64,000 nt of DNA from Plantago ovata (GCA_028274465.1 CM051458.1:33492692-33556691), one strand, 5' to 3'; positions 34,113 through 46,391 are shown, counted from the stretch's first letter. The notes: generated by a model from the letters alone, not told the origin. A program made the numbers and translations.

Positions 34113-35363
34113 TGATGAATGTATATTTTACACTTTCATTTGAGTCTTTTTCACCTATTTTAGCTATCCTCTATGTTAATTAACTATATGTTAGTGTATT
34201 TTATTAGAATAGTGTCACGTTTCCCTTTAGATTTTATTTTACAGGTTTTGGTTGAAAAACGAGGATTTCCGGGAAATTATATTGAAGTTGACAAGGAATT
34301 GGAGTTCCAGAAGCCTATTTGGAGTATCTGAAGGTTTCCGGATAGGATTTGGAGTCTAGGGGTCGAATCTGGAGGTTAGAAGGCCACTAGAAGACAGAAA
34401 CCGAGTCCGAAAAGGGGAAGAAATTCAAAAACGCGTCGAAAACGCGGAATTCCGCGAAAATTTCTCCCGGGCGAACCGCCCCACACTTATTCGAGGCCTA
34501 TATATAGTTGCTCAGATTTTCTCCGAAATTCATACTTTTCCAGACCTACTTTCTCACCTTTCTCTGTAGTTTTAGGTAGGGACTTCCCAGAGCCTGTTCT
34601 GGGGGTTCGTAGCTTAGGGGACTCTTTTTCATAGCAGTTTGGAGCTTGTAGGATCGCAATTCTTCGGAGATTGACAACCTTCGGTAACATTGTATCTTAT
34701 AGTTTATTCGACTTATTTTTTATATCTTTCAACATGTTTTCTTCTATGATTTCTGTTGATTGCATGCCTATTATGAGTAGCTAAACTTATCGTTGGTGGT
34801 AGTATGTGAATTCTTAGCGAAGGGATGATAATCATGCTAATGGCTATATCGCGCATTATACTCCGTGTTATTGCTTTATTTCGTTGATCAGGCTCAGCCT
34901 AAATTCTCGTATGTTGTATTAATTATTATGCACAATTGGACCCTCGTCGACCTATACGCATGTATATCTTCGTAGTGTTGAATAATTACGGAACACAATT
35001 GGACAATAGTGCTTGACTTGTTAGTATCGTTATCTTCGTAGTGCTTAATAATTGCAACAGGACATTAGATTGATCAAAGATCTCCATGCAAGACCGAGGA
35101 ATTTACGCATGATTATTGACCCTTTATGCTTTGAAGGATCATACTATCACCAATCTCCAATATCTGTTAGAAAACCCTTTGCTTTTACGTCTGTTGTTTT
35201 TATATTCTCTAGTTAAATAGATAAAGCAAGTTATAGTCCTGAGAGAACGACACTCGAGTCATTCTACTGCTACACTACGGTTTTCGTTTTAGTTGTGGAT
35301 TGCTTTTGGCTTAATAACAAATATATTTGATTGAACCGGGACCCGACAAACCCGCGTTCATCA
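34113..35363 (+). repeat. T2 3' LTR (1,251 bp)
   Basis: Near-identical to the 5' LTR apart from scattered substitutions and one fewer partial GC unit (34467-34483). Confidence 0.92.
34467..34483. repeat. GC-palindrome unit, T2 3' LTR
   Basis: A single CCCGGGCGAACCGCCCC unit where the 5' LTR has one and a half. Confidence 0.8.
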
Positions 35364-35368
35364 TAAGC

Positions 35369-35805
35369 AGAAAGGACATTGGTAGAAAGATTGCCCTAAG
35401 CTTAGGGCAGATCAAGCTAAGAAGCCACCGGCTTCTGGCTCAGGTATGTTTGTTATTGAAATGAACATGACTACTTTTGACTCCAATGGTTGGGTATTAG
35501 ATACAGCATGTGGCTCACACATTTGTAATAATGTGCAGGGGCTAATTGATCACAGGCTAGTCAAGCAAGGTGAAATCGACTTGCATGTTGGGAACGGCAA
35601 TCCTGTTGAAGCCAAACGCGTTGGACGCGGCAAGATAGATTTACCTTCGGGACAATGTTTAGAACTTGATAATGTTTATTTTGTTCCATCCATTGTCAGA
35701 AATATTATTTCCATTCCATTGTTAGACAATATGGGTTTTTCCTTTTGATTTGCGAATAATACTTGTTATTTTTCATTAAATGATTAGTATTATGGAAAAC
35801 CTCGC
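35369..35805 (+). pseudogene. C gag 3' end and protease, with three in-frame stops
   Basis: Resumes exactly in frame with 27074 once T2 and one TAAGC copy are discounted: codon C27074-A35369-G35370. Completes the zinc knuckle (GHW then DC) with TAG at 35383-35385 inside it. The copia protease follows (WVLDTACGSHICNN, catalytic D in LDT). In-frame TGA (35746-35748) and TAG (35785-35787) lie at the protease/integrase boundary. The frame itself is preserved throughout. Confidence 0.85.
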
Positions 35806-38772
35806 TTGGTGAATGGTTTATATATTTTGCAAAGTAGTCTACCTTTATTTCAAATACATAACAAACAACCGTCTTCAAGTAGGAAGAATAATCCATCTTA
35901 TCTATGGCATTGTCGGCTAGGCCATATCAATGAAACACGGATTCAAAGACTAAGGAAGTTGGACTACTTAGAACCATTTGATTTTGAATCATATGGTACA
36001 TGCGAATCATGTGTTAAGGGTAAGATGACGAACAAACCTTTTGTTGGACAAGGTGTTCGTGCCACTCGCTGCTTAGAGCTCATACATACCGATGTATGTG
36101 GACCTTTTAAAGTCCATGCGCGTGGGGGTTATCCTTACTTCGTTACCTTTACTGACAATTTCTCAAGGTATGGATATATTTATCTTATGAAGAATAAATC
36201 CGAGACCTTTGGGAAATTCAAGGAGTTTAGGAATGAAGTCGAGAATGAATTGAACCTAAGGATAGTCACTCTTCGATCAGATCGAGGAGGTGAATACCTT
36301 AGTGAAAAATTTATCGACTACTTGAAGGAAAATGGAATTCAATCGCAATGGACTCCTCCTGGAACACCACAGTTAAATGGTGTGTCTGAGAGGAGGAATC
36401 GAACACTGTTAGACATGGTAAGATCAATGATTGGATTCTCGACTCTTCCAAAATATCTGTGGGGATATGCACTACAAACTGCAATCTACATTCTGAACCG
36501 TGTACCATCTAAATCAGTGGAGAAAACTCCTTATGAGTTATGGAAGGGAAAGAAGCCTTCACTAGGCTATCTTAGACATTGGGGCTGTCCTGCGATAGTC
36601 AAACTGATGCTCACTGATAAGTTAGATGCTAAGGGTGTCAAAGTATATTTCATAGGCTATCCTCGTCAGACGAGAGGCTATGAATTCTATCATGCTGAAG
36701 ATCACAAGGTGATCGTATCTAGAAACGTGAAGTTTTTAGAAGCTGAATACCTCGAAGAAGAGAGGTTAGATGACATGATAGAACTTGAAGAAATTCAAGA
36801 CTTTGACACGCGCGAATCTTCTGATTTGGACTCAAGTTCAGTGGGAGCTTTCGAAGCAGACAAGGGTGATGATATGACACTTGCTAGGCATGTCATAGTC
36901 CGTGGGAGTCCTGTGATTAGATCAACAGTTGAAACCATACCAGTAGAACCCGATGTCAACCAACCTGTGCAACAAGTTGCACAAGAGCAGCCTCCCGCAA
37001 GGGAACAGAGTCGCGCCCCACGACCAGCTACATCAGTACCCACTGATAATGTTTGTGTTACACGAAGCCAGAAAATAAAAGCACCAGAACAAGTCGAGCT
37101 CTGTATGTCGAAGAGGATCCTAAGAGGACCTCAAAAGCAAAGCCTTATGATAGAAGACATCAGTGAACTTGATGTCGGTTTATCAGATCGGGAAGATCCC
37201 GAGACCTACAAAGAGGCAATAATTGATATTGACTCAGACAAATGGCAAGAGGCCATGGAATTAGAAATGGATACAATGTACCAGAACCAAGTTTGGAACT
37301 TGGTAGACTTGCCCCAAGGGGTTAGACCTATTGGGTGCAAATGGGTCTTTAAACGAAAGACAGATGCCGATGGCAAGGTACAAACGCACAAAGCTAGGCT
37401 TGTGGCGAAAGGCTACACGCAAAGGTATGGCATCGATTACGATGAAACCTTTTCACCGGTAGCAAAATTGAAGTCCATTCGAATTCTGCTTGCGATAGCT
37501 GCCTACTATGATTATGAGATCTGGCAGATGGATGTAAAGACTGCCTTCCTTAATGGGAACCTTGAGGAAGAGGTCTATATGGTACAGCCAGAAGGTTTTA
37601 TTAGTAAAACCAGGCCAACTGCTGTATGCAAATTACAAAGATCCATCTATGGGCTAAAGAAAGCGTCAAGGAGCTGGAATATCTGCTTTGATGAAGCTGT
37701 CAAATCGTTTGACTTCATCAGAAGCAAGGAAGATCCCTGTGTCTACGCTAGACACAGCGACAAAGGAGTTGTTTTCATGATCATTTATGTAGATGACATT
37801 TTGATCATGGGAAACAATATCTCTATGCTAGAAGAGACTAAAGTTTGGTTATCAAGTACCTTCTCGATGAAGGACTTGGGTGAAGCGAACTACATCCTAG
37901 GGATCAAGAGCTTTAGAGATAGATCCAAGAGGATGTTAGGTATGACACAGTCCACCTACATCGACAAAATACTGAAGCGTTATAAGATGGACGACTCAAA
38001 GAGAGGCTTTCTCCCAGCTAGGCATGGGATTGTCTTATCAGTTAAGGATGGTCCTAAAACTGATGAAGAAAGAAATGCAATGAGTCGTGTGCCCTATGCT
38101 TCGGCAGTAGGGTCTATAATGTATGCAATGAATTGCACAAGGCCCGATGTGGCATATGCGCTTAGTGTCACTTGTCGACACCAACAGAATCCAGGAGTAC
38201 CTCACTGGACAGTTGTGAAGAACATTCTTAAGTACCTTAGACAGACTAAAGAGATGTTCTTGGTGTTTGGTGGAGAACCAGAATTAAAGATGTTTGGGTA
38301 TGTCGACGCTGGATTTGAATCAGATCCTGATGACTTTAAGTCACAGACAGGATACGTATTCAAATTGAACGGAGGAGCTGTCTATTGGAAGAGTTCTAAG
38401 CAAGCCACGGTTGCTCACTCATCCACAGAAGTCGAGTACATTGCTGCATCAGGAGCATCGAAAGAAGCTGTCTGGATTTCAGAGTTCTTGAAGGAATTGA
38501 GGGTTGTTCCTGCTCCTAGTCCAATAACGATTTATTGGGACAATACGGGCGCCGTCGCTCAAGCTAAGGAGCCTAGATCTACAAACAAGAACAAACATGT
38601 ACTTAGCAAGTATCACGTTATACGTGAGATTATTGAAAGAGGAGAAGTTAGTATGGAACGTGTCTCTACCACGGACAACGTGGCAGATCCTTTCACCAAG
38701 GTCTTATTAGTGGAAGTCCACTTAAGACATTATGCTAATCTGGGTATTAGGCATAAAGGTGACTGGATCTAG
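35806..38772 (+). pseudogene. C pol: integrase, RT and RNase H, 988 open codons
   Basis: Continues the same frame as protease; 35806 is not a true start. Integrase: HHCC finger (WHCRLGH, CESC, about residues 33-75) and catalytic D96, D159 and E195 ([21 protein letters not shown]), a DD35E spacing. Then [12 protein letters not shown] and a long acidic linker. RT from about residue 485 ([24 protein letters not shown], active site YVDD at 661-664). RNase H from about residue 828 ([33 protein letters not shown]). No stop or frameshift to the terminal TAG. It would be made only as part of a polyprotein, and the upstream stops prevent that. Confidence 0.92.
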
Positions 38773-38786
38773 TCCAAGTGGGAGAT
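38773..38786 (+). other. PPT of C
   Basis: Purine-rich AAGTGGGAGAT directly before the 3' LTR start TGATAGTG, the usual copia arrangement. Confidence 0.8.
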
Positions 38787-40079
38787 TGATAGTGTATATG
38801 TCCTAGAGACAGTCCTTATTAAGGGCATGCAACCCTTATAGAGGACATATATGTACTATTACACAGGTCAACGTAATATAATATATGTTTGTCGTTTTAC
38901 TATTGAGTATCGCTTTCATATTTATATTACACCAGGCATGCAGCATGTCATATCTCTATTTCTGTTTGTATTGATATTAAACATGTCCCCTCGGATAGAT
39001 GACCGATCACATAGATAGTGGGAGCTATGTGAGTTATCATCTATTCCAAACTCTCCCTAGTCGAGGTTCATCTCGGATGTAGAGGTCTGAATGAACCAGA
39101 TGAGACTAGTATGCGTGGAGGTTATACTTGTTGGAGCAAGTGTGAGCCGATCCCACGGCCACGGAACGGATTGTTGGACAATCGAGAAACGTTCCCATAA
39201 CTGCGCATAGTTGTTCGAAGAAGGATTATCGAACAATGGAAGTACCCACCGGACACTCCCATCGATGTATACTCTACACCGAAGTGTCTATGGGAACCGG
39301 TGAGTTGTCGAAGTGATGCCAGTCGTCCTTTGGACTTACAGGACTTTATCATCACTTTTGTTGCCCCATATCCTTGGTGGACCCGTTGATGTCAGCTCTG
39401 AATAAGCAGTTGACCTAAGACACGATCCAGGATTATGGCTACATACAAATGGGGATGATAAGTGATTCTGTGAAGGATTCATCTCTCAAGTGTAGCACAG
39501 GAGAGTACTGCTCATAGTCTGCATAGTTGTGTTGGTAAAGTCACTGGCCAGTGCAAATGATATGTTATGATGGTCATAAGCATATATTAACCAAGCAACT
39601 CCCTGAGACGCCCGTGGATGTATTATTGGGATAGACACTTCATCGATCCTAGATACATTCGAGCAAGTCAGATGAAGGGACGTTACCATCGCCGTGTTGA
39701 GCGCAACAGGCTTTGCAACGAAAGGGTTAGCTTTGAGAAACCACTCAAACGTCCTCACGTATTAATATTGCAAATGGAACCGTCTATGAATTCCATGTTG
39801 CCTAGTCTAGGACTTGCTTAATACGATGAGGCCCTATGGGTCACACTATGTGGTGATTCAGCCTATCAGAATATCCTTGAAGATGGAATCGCAATTAATT
39901 TGGAATTAATTGTGATTGATGGATTATAATTGATTTGGAATTAATTATAATATTTGGTGGCTCAATTGATGATTTGGAATTATTAATTGAATTGGCTAAT
40001 TAATTGTATTTTATGTAAATACAATTAAATATTATATTTTGGAAATATAATAGAGGTTTAATTTTAAAGGATATGTTAA
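38787..40079 (+). repeat. C 3' LTR, truncated
   Basis: 1,293 bp, equivalent to 22815-24106 of the 5' LTR. It stops within ATATGTTAA, where B LTR sequence begins. The missing 3' part is 778 bp. Confidence 0.9.
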
Positions 40080-40445
40080 CATCCCGGGCGAATCGCCCGG
40101 GAGGTGCAGTCGGCGAGAGACGTGTTTTTGTATTTCTTTTCCTTTTCGGACTCGGTTTTTTCCTTCTAGTGACCGTTTAGCCTTCAGACTCGACCCCTAG
40201 ACTTCAAATCCCATCCGGAATCTTCTAGATACTCCAAAAATGTCCTCGGAACAGCAATTCTTCGTTCTCTTCAATATAATTGCCCGGAAAACCACGTTTT
40301 TCACCTAAAACCTGTAAAATGCAAACTAAAGGGAAACGTGACACTATTCTAATAAAATGCAATATAATTTAGCTAAATTAACATAGAGGATAACAAAAAT
40401 AGGTGAAAAAAGACTCGAATGAAGGTGTAAAATACACGTTCATCA
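40080..40445 (-). repeat. B right (5') LTR, outer fragment
   Basis: Matches 14931-15307 of the central LTR, from a GC-palindrome unit (40080-40104) to the terminal TTCATCA. ACCGA follows, closing the TSD of B. Confidence 0.9.
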
Positions 40446-41975
40446 ACCGATGACGAGGAGGAGCCTCTTCGGGCTTTAATGGACGTGCACGGGGATGAAG
40501 CTGGTCCGAGTACTGCAGCACCTTTGTCTCCTTCTGTTTTGGAGATGCATAGGCAAGCTCTCCGAGGTGCAGATAGATTCGTTCCCGAGGAGGAGACCAG
40601 CTATCATTCGGTGGATCCTCGCACTATCGATTTCTCCTTCCCGAGCAACGCTCGACCACCTCACCCTCTAGAAGAAGAAGAGTTTCAGCGTCATCTCGCA
40701 CAGCGAGCAGCTGATCAAGCGAAGGCTAATGCCGGGGAGCCTAAGAGAGCGAAGAAGCATTCTCGCTCCGGCAAGAGTAAGAAAACCCAGACCACTAAGG
40801 AGCCTGAGCCTGAGCCTAAGTCTAGCAAGGCTGCTCAGAACAAGTTCAGTAAGAGTGCTCGTACCGTGGACCTCCCCGGTCCTGAGGGTGAGAAGAACGA
40901 GGATGGCATCATCCCAACTACATCTTCCACTGTGAAGGTGGATGAGATCGCTACTCTCCGATGGAAGTACTCCCTTCCTGAGAGTAAGTTCGACATCCTC
41001 GTTCCAAAGGATGACCAGACTTTCTACAATGCTCCTCCGGGATATATGGCCGTGCACTGCTTGAGCTTAGATCGAGGATGGATATTGCCTTTCTGCGAGG
41101 CTTTCCGCGACATCTTCAACACACTGGGGATCGCTCCTTGGCAGCTAGTGCCAAGCGCTTTTGGTACTTTGGTTTGCTTCGGCATTTTCTGCAAGAAGAA
41201 GGGGCTCGAGCTGAACTTCCATAATTTCAACCAACTGTTCCGAGTCTCGATGAGCTCCGGGAACAAGTACTTTTATTATTTCAACGCGCGACCAGGCCTG
41301 GGCTTCATCATGGACGCTCCCAGCTCCTCGGGTTACAAGTGGTTCCATAGGTACTTCTATATCACGAAGAAGAAGCTACCTAATATGAGCGAGGATGATG
41401 CTAAATGGGGCGTTCCAAAACTAATGTTCCGGGGAAAGATTTCCGAGAAGCATCCCTTGCCCGAGGAGCTAGATCCTTGGGTCTTGGAACTCGAGGAGAA
41501 GAATCGAGGACCTCATCCCGAGAAGTACTTCTACTGGGGCCTCGTTCTCCAGCTCTTCCATTTTTAGCGGGGCTTTCGCCCTATGCTTACACTGGTTACA
41601 CCGGGAAACGGTATTCAAATACGTGCTCTTCGGTATGATCAAAATAATTTCATACTTCGCTTGCTTTCATACTTGTATTTTTCTTCATTTCTGCTTGCTT
41701 GCAATATGTGCTCGATTTTTCTTTCCTTCTCGGTTTTCCTGCTCTTTGATTTCTTATTGACTTGTGTTTTTGCAGCTTATTGGTTTAATTGGATAATGTC
41801 GAAGACCCTTGCAGCCAAGGAAGAGCAGCGAAGGAAGCAACGCCTAGCAAACAAGGAGACTAAGATCCTCGGATCTTTAAGCCTCACCCCTCCTCGCAGC
41901 GCTGCGCATCATCGAGATGCCTTAGTTCAAGAGGGTCTCGAGATGCGCGAGAACCAATTGATGCCCTGAAGAAGG
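40446..41975 (+). pseudogene. H, middle segment: gypsy-type transposon-associated ORF
   Basis: The frame runs from the ACCGA duplication (TDDEEPLRALMDVHG) through 41564; an ATG lies at 40479. Region 1 is low-complexity and charged (KSKKTQTTKEPEPEPKSS). Region 2 (about 40960-41540) resembles the plant 'putative gypsy type transposon' domain: YMAVHCLSLDRGWILPF, FNTLGIAPWQLVPSAFGTLV, ELNFHNFNQLFRVS, NKYFYYFNARPG, KWFHRYFYI. An in-frame TAG (41565-41567) ends it, after which the frame stays open to a possible intron (41633-41775, GTATG...TTTTGCAG). A K/R/E-rich segment (MSKTLAAKEEQRRKQR) follows to the T3 insertion at 41976. No autonomous element function is visible. Confidence 0.65.
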
Positions 41976-43246
41976 TGATGAACGCGGATTTGTCGGTTCC
42001 GAATTCAGTCAAATAATATTTGTTATTAAGCCAAAGGCAATCCACAACTACAACGAAAACCGTAGTGTAGCAGTAGAATGACTCGAGTGTCGTTCTCTCA
42101 GGACTATACTAGCTTTATCAAATCTAATTTAGAATATAAAAACAGCAAACAGATAGCAAAGGGGTTTCTAGCAGATAATGGAGATTGGTGATAGTATGAT
42201 CCTTCATAGCATAACGGGTCGATAATCATGCATAAATTCCTCGGTCTGGCATGGAGATCTTTGAATCAATCTAGTGTCCTATTGTAATTATTAAGTACTA
42301 CGAAGATAACGATTCTGACAAGTCAAGCACTATTGTCCTATTGTGTTCCGTAATTATTCAACACTACGAAGATAAACTCGCGTTCAGGTCGACGAGGGTC
42401 AATTGTGCATAATAATTAATACAACATACGAGAATTTAGGTTGTGTCTGATCAACGAAATAAAGCAATAACACGGAGTATAATGCGCGATATAGCCATTA
42501 GCATGATTATCTACCCTTCGCTAAGAATTCACATACTACCACCAACGATAAGTTTAGCTACTCATAATAGGCATGCAATCAACAGAAATCATAGAAGAAA
42601 ACATGTTGAAAGATAAATAAGAATAAGTAGAATAAACTGTAAGATACAAAGTTACCGAAGGTTGTCAATCTCCGGAGAATTGCGATCCTACAAGCTCCAA
42701 TCTGCTATGAAAAAGTATCTCCTAAGCTACGAACCCCCAGAACAGGCTCTGGGAAGTCCCTACCTAAAACTACAGAGAAAGGTGAGAAAGTAGGTCTGGA
42801 AAAGTATGATTTTCGGAGAAAACTAAGCAACTATATATAGGCTTCGAATTACTGTGGGGCGGTTCGCCCCACACACCGGGCGGTTCGCCCCAGAGAATTT
42901 CTCGCGGAATTCCGCGTTTTCGACGCGTTTTTGGATTTCTTCCCCTTTTCGGACTCGGTTTCTGAGTTCTAGTGGCCTTTTAACCTCCAGATTCGGCCCT
43001 AGACTCCAAATCCTATCCGGAAACCTTCAGATACTCCAAATAGGCTTCTGGAACACCAATTCCTTATCAACTTCAATATAATTGCCCGGAAATCCTCGAA
43101 TTTCAACCAAAACCTGTAAAATAAAATCTAAAGGGAAACGTGACACTATTCTAATAAAATGCACTAAAATATAGCTAAATTAACATAGAGGATAGCTAAA
43201 ATAGGTGAAAAAGACTCGAATGAAAGTGTAAAATACACATTCATCA
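41976..43246 (-). repeat. T3 3' LTR (1,271 bp)
   Basis: Ends TGATGAACG and TTCATCA on the plus strand. Contains a two-unit GC-palindrome cluster (42854-42892). The PPT complement follows at 43247-43267. Confidence 0.92.
42854..42892. repeat. GC-palindrome cluster, T3 3' LTR
   Basis: Two units (GGGGCGGTTCGCCCC and GGGCGGTTCGCCCC) joined by ACACACC. The 5' LTR of the same element has only one. Confidence 0.88.
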
Positions 43247-44760
43247 AACTCCCCAAACCGAACCTTTGCTTGTCCTCAAGCAACTAAGCTAGACTCTAAT
43301 GCAAAAAACATGCAAGACACATAATGGAGTCTCATGCCAAATAAAATGAACTAATCTACTGAATCTATCAAATAACATATGAACAAAAACCATATAAATC
43401 AAAGCATGAATATAGGTTGAAGAATACCTCGATTGACTTATACACATCCACATAAGCACTTATGTCAAGACAAGATAGTCTCTCGTAACATTCTCTACCT
43501 GGACCTAGTCAGTGACGACGTAATGAAACATGCTAAGATACGAATGGTTGCCCCGTGCCTATGAAACTGAGGACTTATTGCTGTTCCACCATGTTAAGAC
43601 TTTTCCTCAAAAGAGGTCGAACCAGTACTGGCTCTCATCAAACGAAGGAGGGTTCCCTATAAAAGATAACGCTCCCCTATTCTACCCATCTCTTAATTAA
43701 AGTCTTAAGCTATTCACCACTTCCTGAACGGCAGGACGAGGATGGTCTAGAACAGATGACACTCAAGACAAAAAAAGATAAAAAATAGAAAAACACGATA
43801 CGAACATTACAAGAATTGAAAAATATGACTCAACATTTTGCTAAACTGCTATTTGGCTTTCTTTTTTGGACCCTTCTTTGCTTTTTTGGGGTCTTCTCTT
43901 TTTTTCTTTTTTTCCTTTCCAGATCCTTTTTTTTCTTTTTTCTTTTTCTCTTTTTTTCTGGAATTTTTCTTTCTTTCTTTTTTTCGATTTTTCTAGCCAG
44001 CAGTAGCATAACAAAAAGAGAAAAAAAATGACTCACACGACTTCCCCAAACTTATTCGAAAGAATAGGTTGGAGTACAAAACTTACGAAAAAGGAAAAAT
44101 AAACTCACGATACGGAAATGAAAAACGAAAAACAAATCTATGATGGTGCAACCCCCTCCCCAAACCTATTCGGAAGAATAGGTTATAAACAAAGGATCAC
44201 ACAACCTCACACTACCTCCTTCCTAGGCATTTAGCAATCTCAAAGCAAGGTGAAGACTTGTTGCCTCTTAGGTACATAATTACTCGGGAAAACAACCATA
44301 AAGGCCTTCGTGAACCGCAGTAGAGAAAACACCACTAAGTGATGTCGAGACTACCAAGCTTAACTAAGTGCAATACATAAATGTGACAAGCCAAGCGAGA
44401 AAAACCTCAAACAAAATCATAGAGATGAAGCATACGATTAATGGCATAGTTAGTTGATCTACCCAATAAAAAAGTTCGAAAAATTCGGCAATAAACTCCA
44501 TATAAAACATGCAACACTATCCTAGGTTGAATGTAGTGAATGCAACCTAAAAAATCTAAGAAAGTAGTAAACGTGCAAATGCAAATGCAGACGGATAAAT
44601 CATGCGAGGTACTATACTCAGCCTACCAATGTCAAGCTCCAAACTAACAACATTAGATCACTTAAATCCCATCCCCCCTCATGAAATTTACGCTAGTCCC
44701 TAACAGTAAGAAAATGAGGAAATAAGATGTGATACTAGATGTTACCCCATGGTTTGGCCT
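43247..44760 (-). other. T3 3' non-coding module and PPT
   Basis: PPT complement next to the LTR, purine tract (about 43860-44000) and paired hairpins (44049-44070 with one mismatch, 44163-44184 perfect). No coding sequence. Confidence 0.78.
44049..44184 (-). other. Paired hairpins in the 3' region, T3
   Basis: AACTTATTC/GAATAGGTT and AACCTATTC/GAATAGGTT stems, starts 114 bp apart. Confidence 0.83.
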
Positions 44761-45556
44761 CGGTCGGCTGAGTGTGCTGCTTGTGAGTTATTGGAACTGC
44801 TCTGGGAGCCTCATATATGATCATCGGGGCTTGTGGTAGTGGCGGTAGTTCCATCAATAGATCAGATAGGGCCAATTCAACCATTTGTATCATCATTGTC
44901 CCTATTGTCTTTATTGTCACTACTGTCACGCACATCGTCACTGGTAGAGTTGCAGTGTCGAAGGGAATCTTCAAGATTGGCCGCCTCTGTTATGAATCTT
45001 CCACCTGGTATCTCTCCAACAGGTTGTGAACTGTTGAAGGGGAAAGGGCAGTGGTATCAGGACCTCCCCCTCCAGCGTTTTACACCCCAAGGAGGTTACA
45101 TCGAGCTGCTCGGGTATTCAGAGGTTGACTTCCATTTTTTCCTATGTCGACCACATTCTCTACAGTTGATGCTCCCGATGTCTATATGATGCTCTCTTTA
45201 GAGGCAGGCAAGGGGCACCCCAACGAGGGGCTGGGTACCCATGTCATTATGTTTTGGAACCAAGCTAGCGCTTCAGAATCTCCCGGTGCCTTCCAGTTCA
45301 CTCGAACTTTGCAGTCCTCGTGATGGAGTGCTGACGTAATAATGGTTTATGTCCCTTCGGTGGTGCATGAATAGGCATAGGAGTCCTTACTCCAGGTGTA
45401 CTCTAGCTCCTCCTCTTGGATAATCCACGACGTTGTTGCAAAACCCCTTGGCTCGAACGCACATCTAACGAGGTCACTTTTCTTGACATGGTTGTAATCG
45501 ATCCCCCTCCAATACTTCATAGTAATCATACGGGAATGCTCCTTTCCCTTGGCATG
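44761..45556 (-). pseudogene. ORF2 remnant (type 1) of T3
   Basis: Follows the predicted intron acceptor. Fragments (MKYWRGIDYNHVKKSDLVRCAF, EYTWSKDSYAYSCTTEG) match T1 and T2 but lie in different frames, with a deletion relative to T1 in the middle. Function unknown. Confidence 0.48.
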
Positions 45557-45560
45557 GTTC

Positions 45561-46102
45561 CTACAAACAACAATTAGAACCTCGTATGAAACAAAACTGA
45601 CTCATGCATATGCTAGTGTAAGAGCAAAACACACAAGTGATATGATCAACAATCGAGCTCCCCAAACCTTTAATGTCTAGCCTAGCTTCTACATCATGCA
45701 ACATACCAATGTAACTACTACATGCAATACATCACATCATGCTCTTACTAGACAACCAATATCCTAGATATCAAGGCTCAATTCATACCATAGTAGCGAA
45801 AAATTCTAGCATCATAAAACCTCATACTCAACAATTAAGCATTCTAGCGTCAACTCCACCAACATTACATCAATAAACACAATCATATGCAAGAAATCAA
45901 GGATAAAGTCATATTGCATAACACGATATATCATCTAGTAGCAAAATTCCCAAATCAACAATCCAAGCATAATTGAGCATGCAATTGTTAGTAAATAACA
46001 CTTCTAATCACACAAACAACATACTCATGCATCAAATAAGCATAATTGAAGCTCAAATTAAAAAACCCCCAAATTCGAAAATTAGGGTTCATAGAATCAT
46101 AC
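45561..46102 (-). other. Predicted leader intron before ORF2 of T3 (542 bp)
   Basis: Donor CAGATCTGAG|GTATGATT; acceptor TTTGTAG|GAACC with TCTAAT upstream. Same position as in the other GP elements. Confidence 0.6.
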
Positions 46103-46334
46103 CTCAGATCTGAAAATCTAATGCATTAGGACAAAATATGTTCGGATGGAAAGATAGATCATGTAATAGGCTTCGATTTAAGCTAAAGAACACTAAATTT
46201 GGTCAAGAAATGAAGAAGTTATGAAGATTTGAAGTTGAAATCGCGATTTTCGGTTTTTGGGAAGGAGGAATGATGAAATATGAAGAAAATGAGGTAAAGG
46301 GGAAGAAATCCGCGTTTTTGAACTTCTGGAGCCG

Positions 46335-46391
46335 TGGGGCGGTTCGCCCCACATGGGGCGGTTCGCCCCTCTACGCGGGGCGGTTCGCCCC
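46335..46391. repeat. GC-palindrome cluster, T3 internal
   Basis: Three GGGGCGGTTCGCCCC units between gag-pro and the ORF2 leader; the most regular cluster in the window. Confidence 0.88.

Larger units (their letters stand above)
27075..35363 (+). mobile_element. T2: GP-family retrotransposon inserted in copia gag
   Basis: 8,289 bp with perfect TSD TAAGC (27070-27074 and 35364-35368). LTRs lie at 27075-28334 and 34113-35363. Order: 5' LTR, PBS, gag-pro, hairpin, GC cluster, leader intron, ORF2 remnant, shared 3' module, PPT, 3' LTR. It encodes no RT, RNase H or integrase. It is structurally complete but coding-dead. Confidence 0.93.
22815..40079 (+). mobile_element. C: Ty1/copia element, 3' end deleted, split by T2
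   Basis: It inserted into the right LTR of B at TAATA (22810-22814). It has a 5' LTR, tRNA-iMet-type PBS, long leader, a single gag-pol frame in copia order (gag, protease, integrase, RT, RNase H), PPT, and the first 1,293 bp of its 3' LTR. The matching TAATA on the right is gone because a deletion removed the last 778 bp of the 3' LTR and adjacent B LTR sequence. The internal region is about 5.6 kb after subtracting T2. Long LTRs and motifs such as LDTACGSHIC and [18 protein letters not shown] resemble the Angela/BARE-1 and Tork group; the exact lineage is not settled. Confidence 0.88.
5005..40445 (-). mobile_element. B: tandem Athila-like Ty3/gypsy element (LTR-int-LTR-int-LTR) with later insertions
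   Basis: Flanked by the perfect 5-bp duplication ACCGA (5000-5004 and 40446-40450). Both outer LTRs start TGATGAACC and end TTCATCA as read on the plus strand. Between them are two complete internal regions (7366-14106 and 15308-22563) and one shared central LTR (14107-15307). The central LTR has a PBS on one side and a PPT on the other and no TSD of its own. This is the product expected from unequal recombination between the LTRs of one insertion. The lineage is set by protease DLGASINLMPYS, RT FMDD and integrase [13 protein letters not shown], all Athila/Tat-type. The solo LTR S and copia element C inserted later. Confidence 0.88.

Noticed and set aside
26338-38772. Functional copia polyprotein
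   Set aside because: A frameshift near 26390, the T2 insertion and three in-frame stops (35383, 35746, 35785) break it, even though 988 codons of integrase-RT-RNase H are open.
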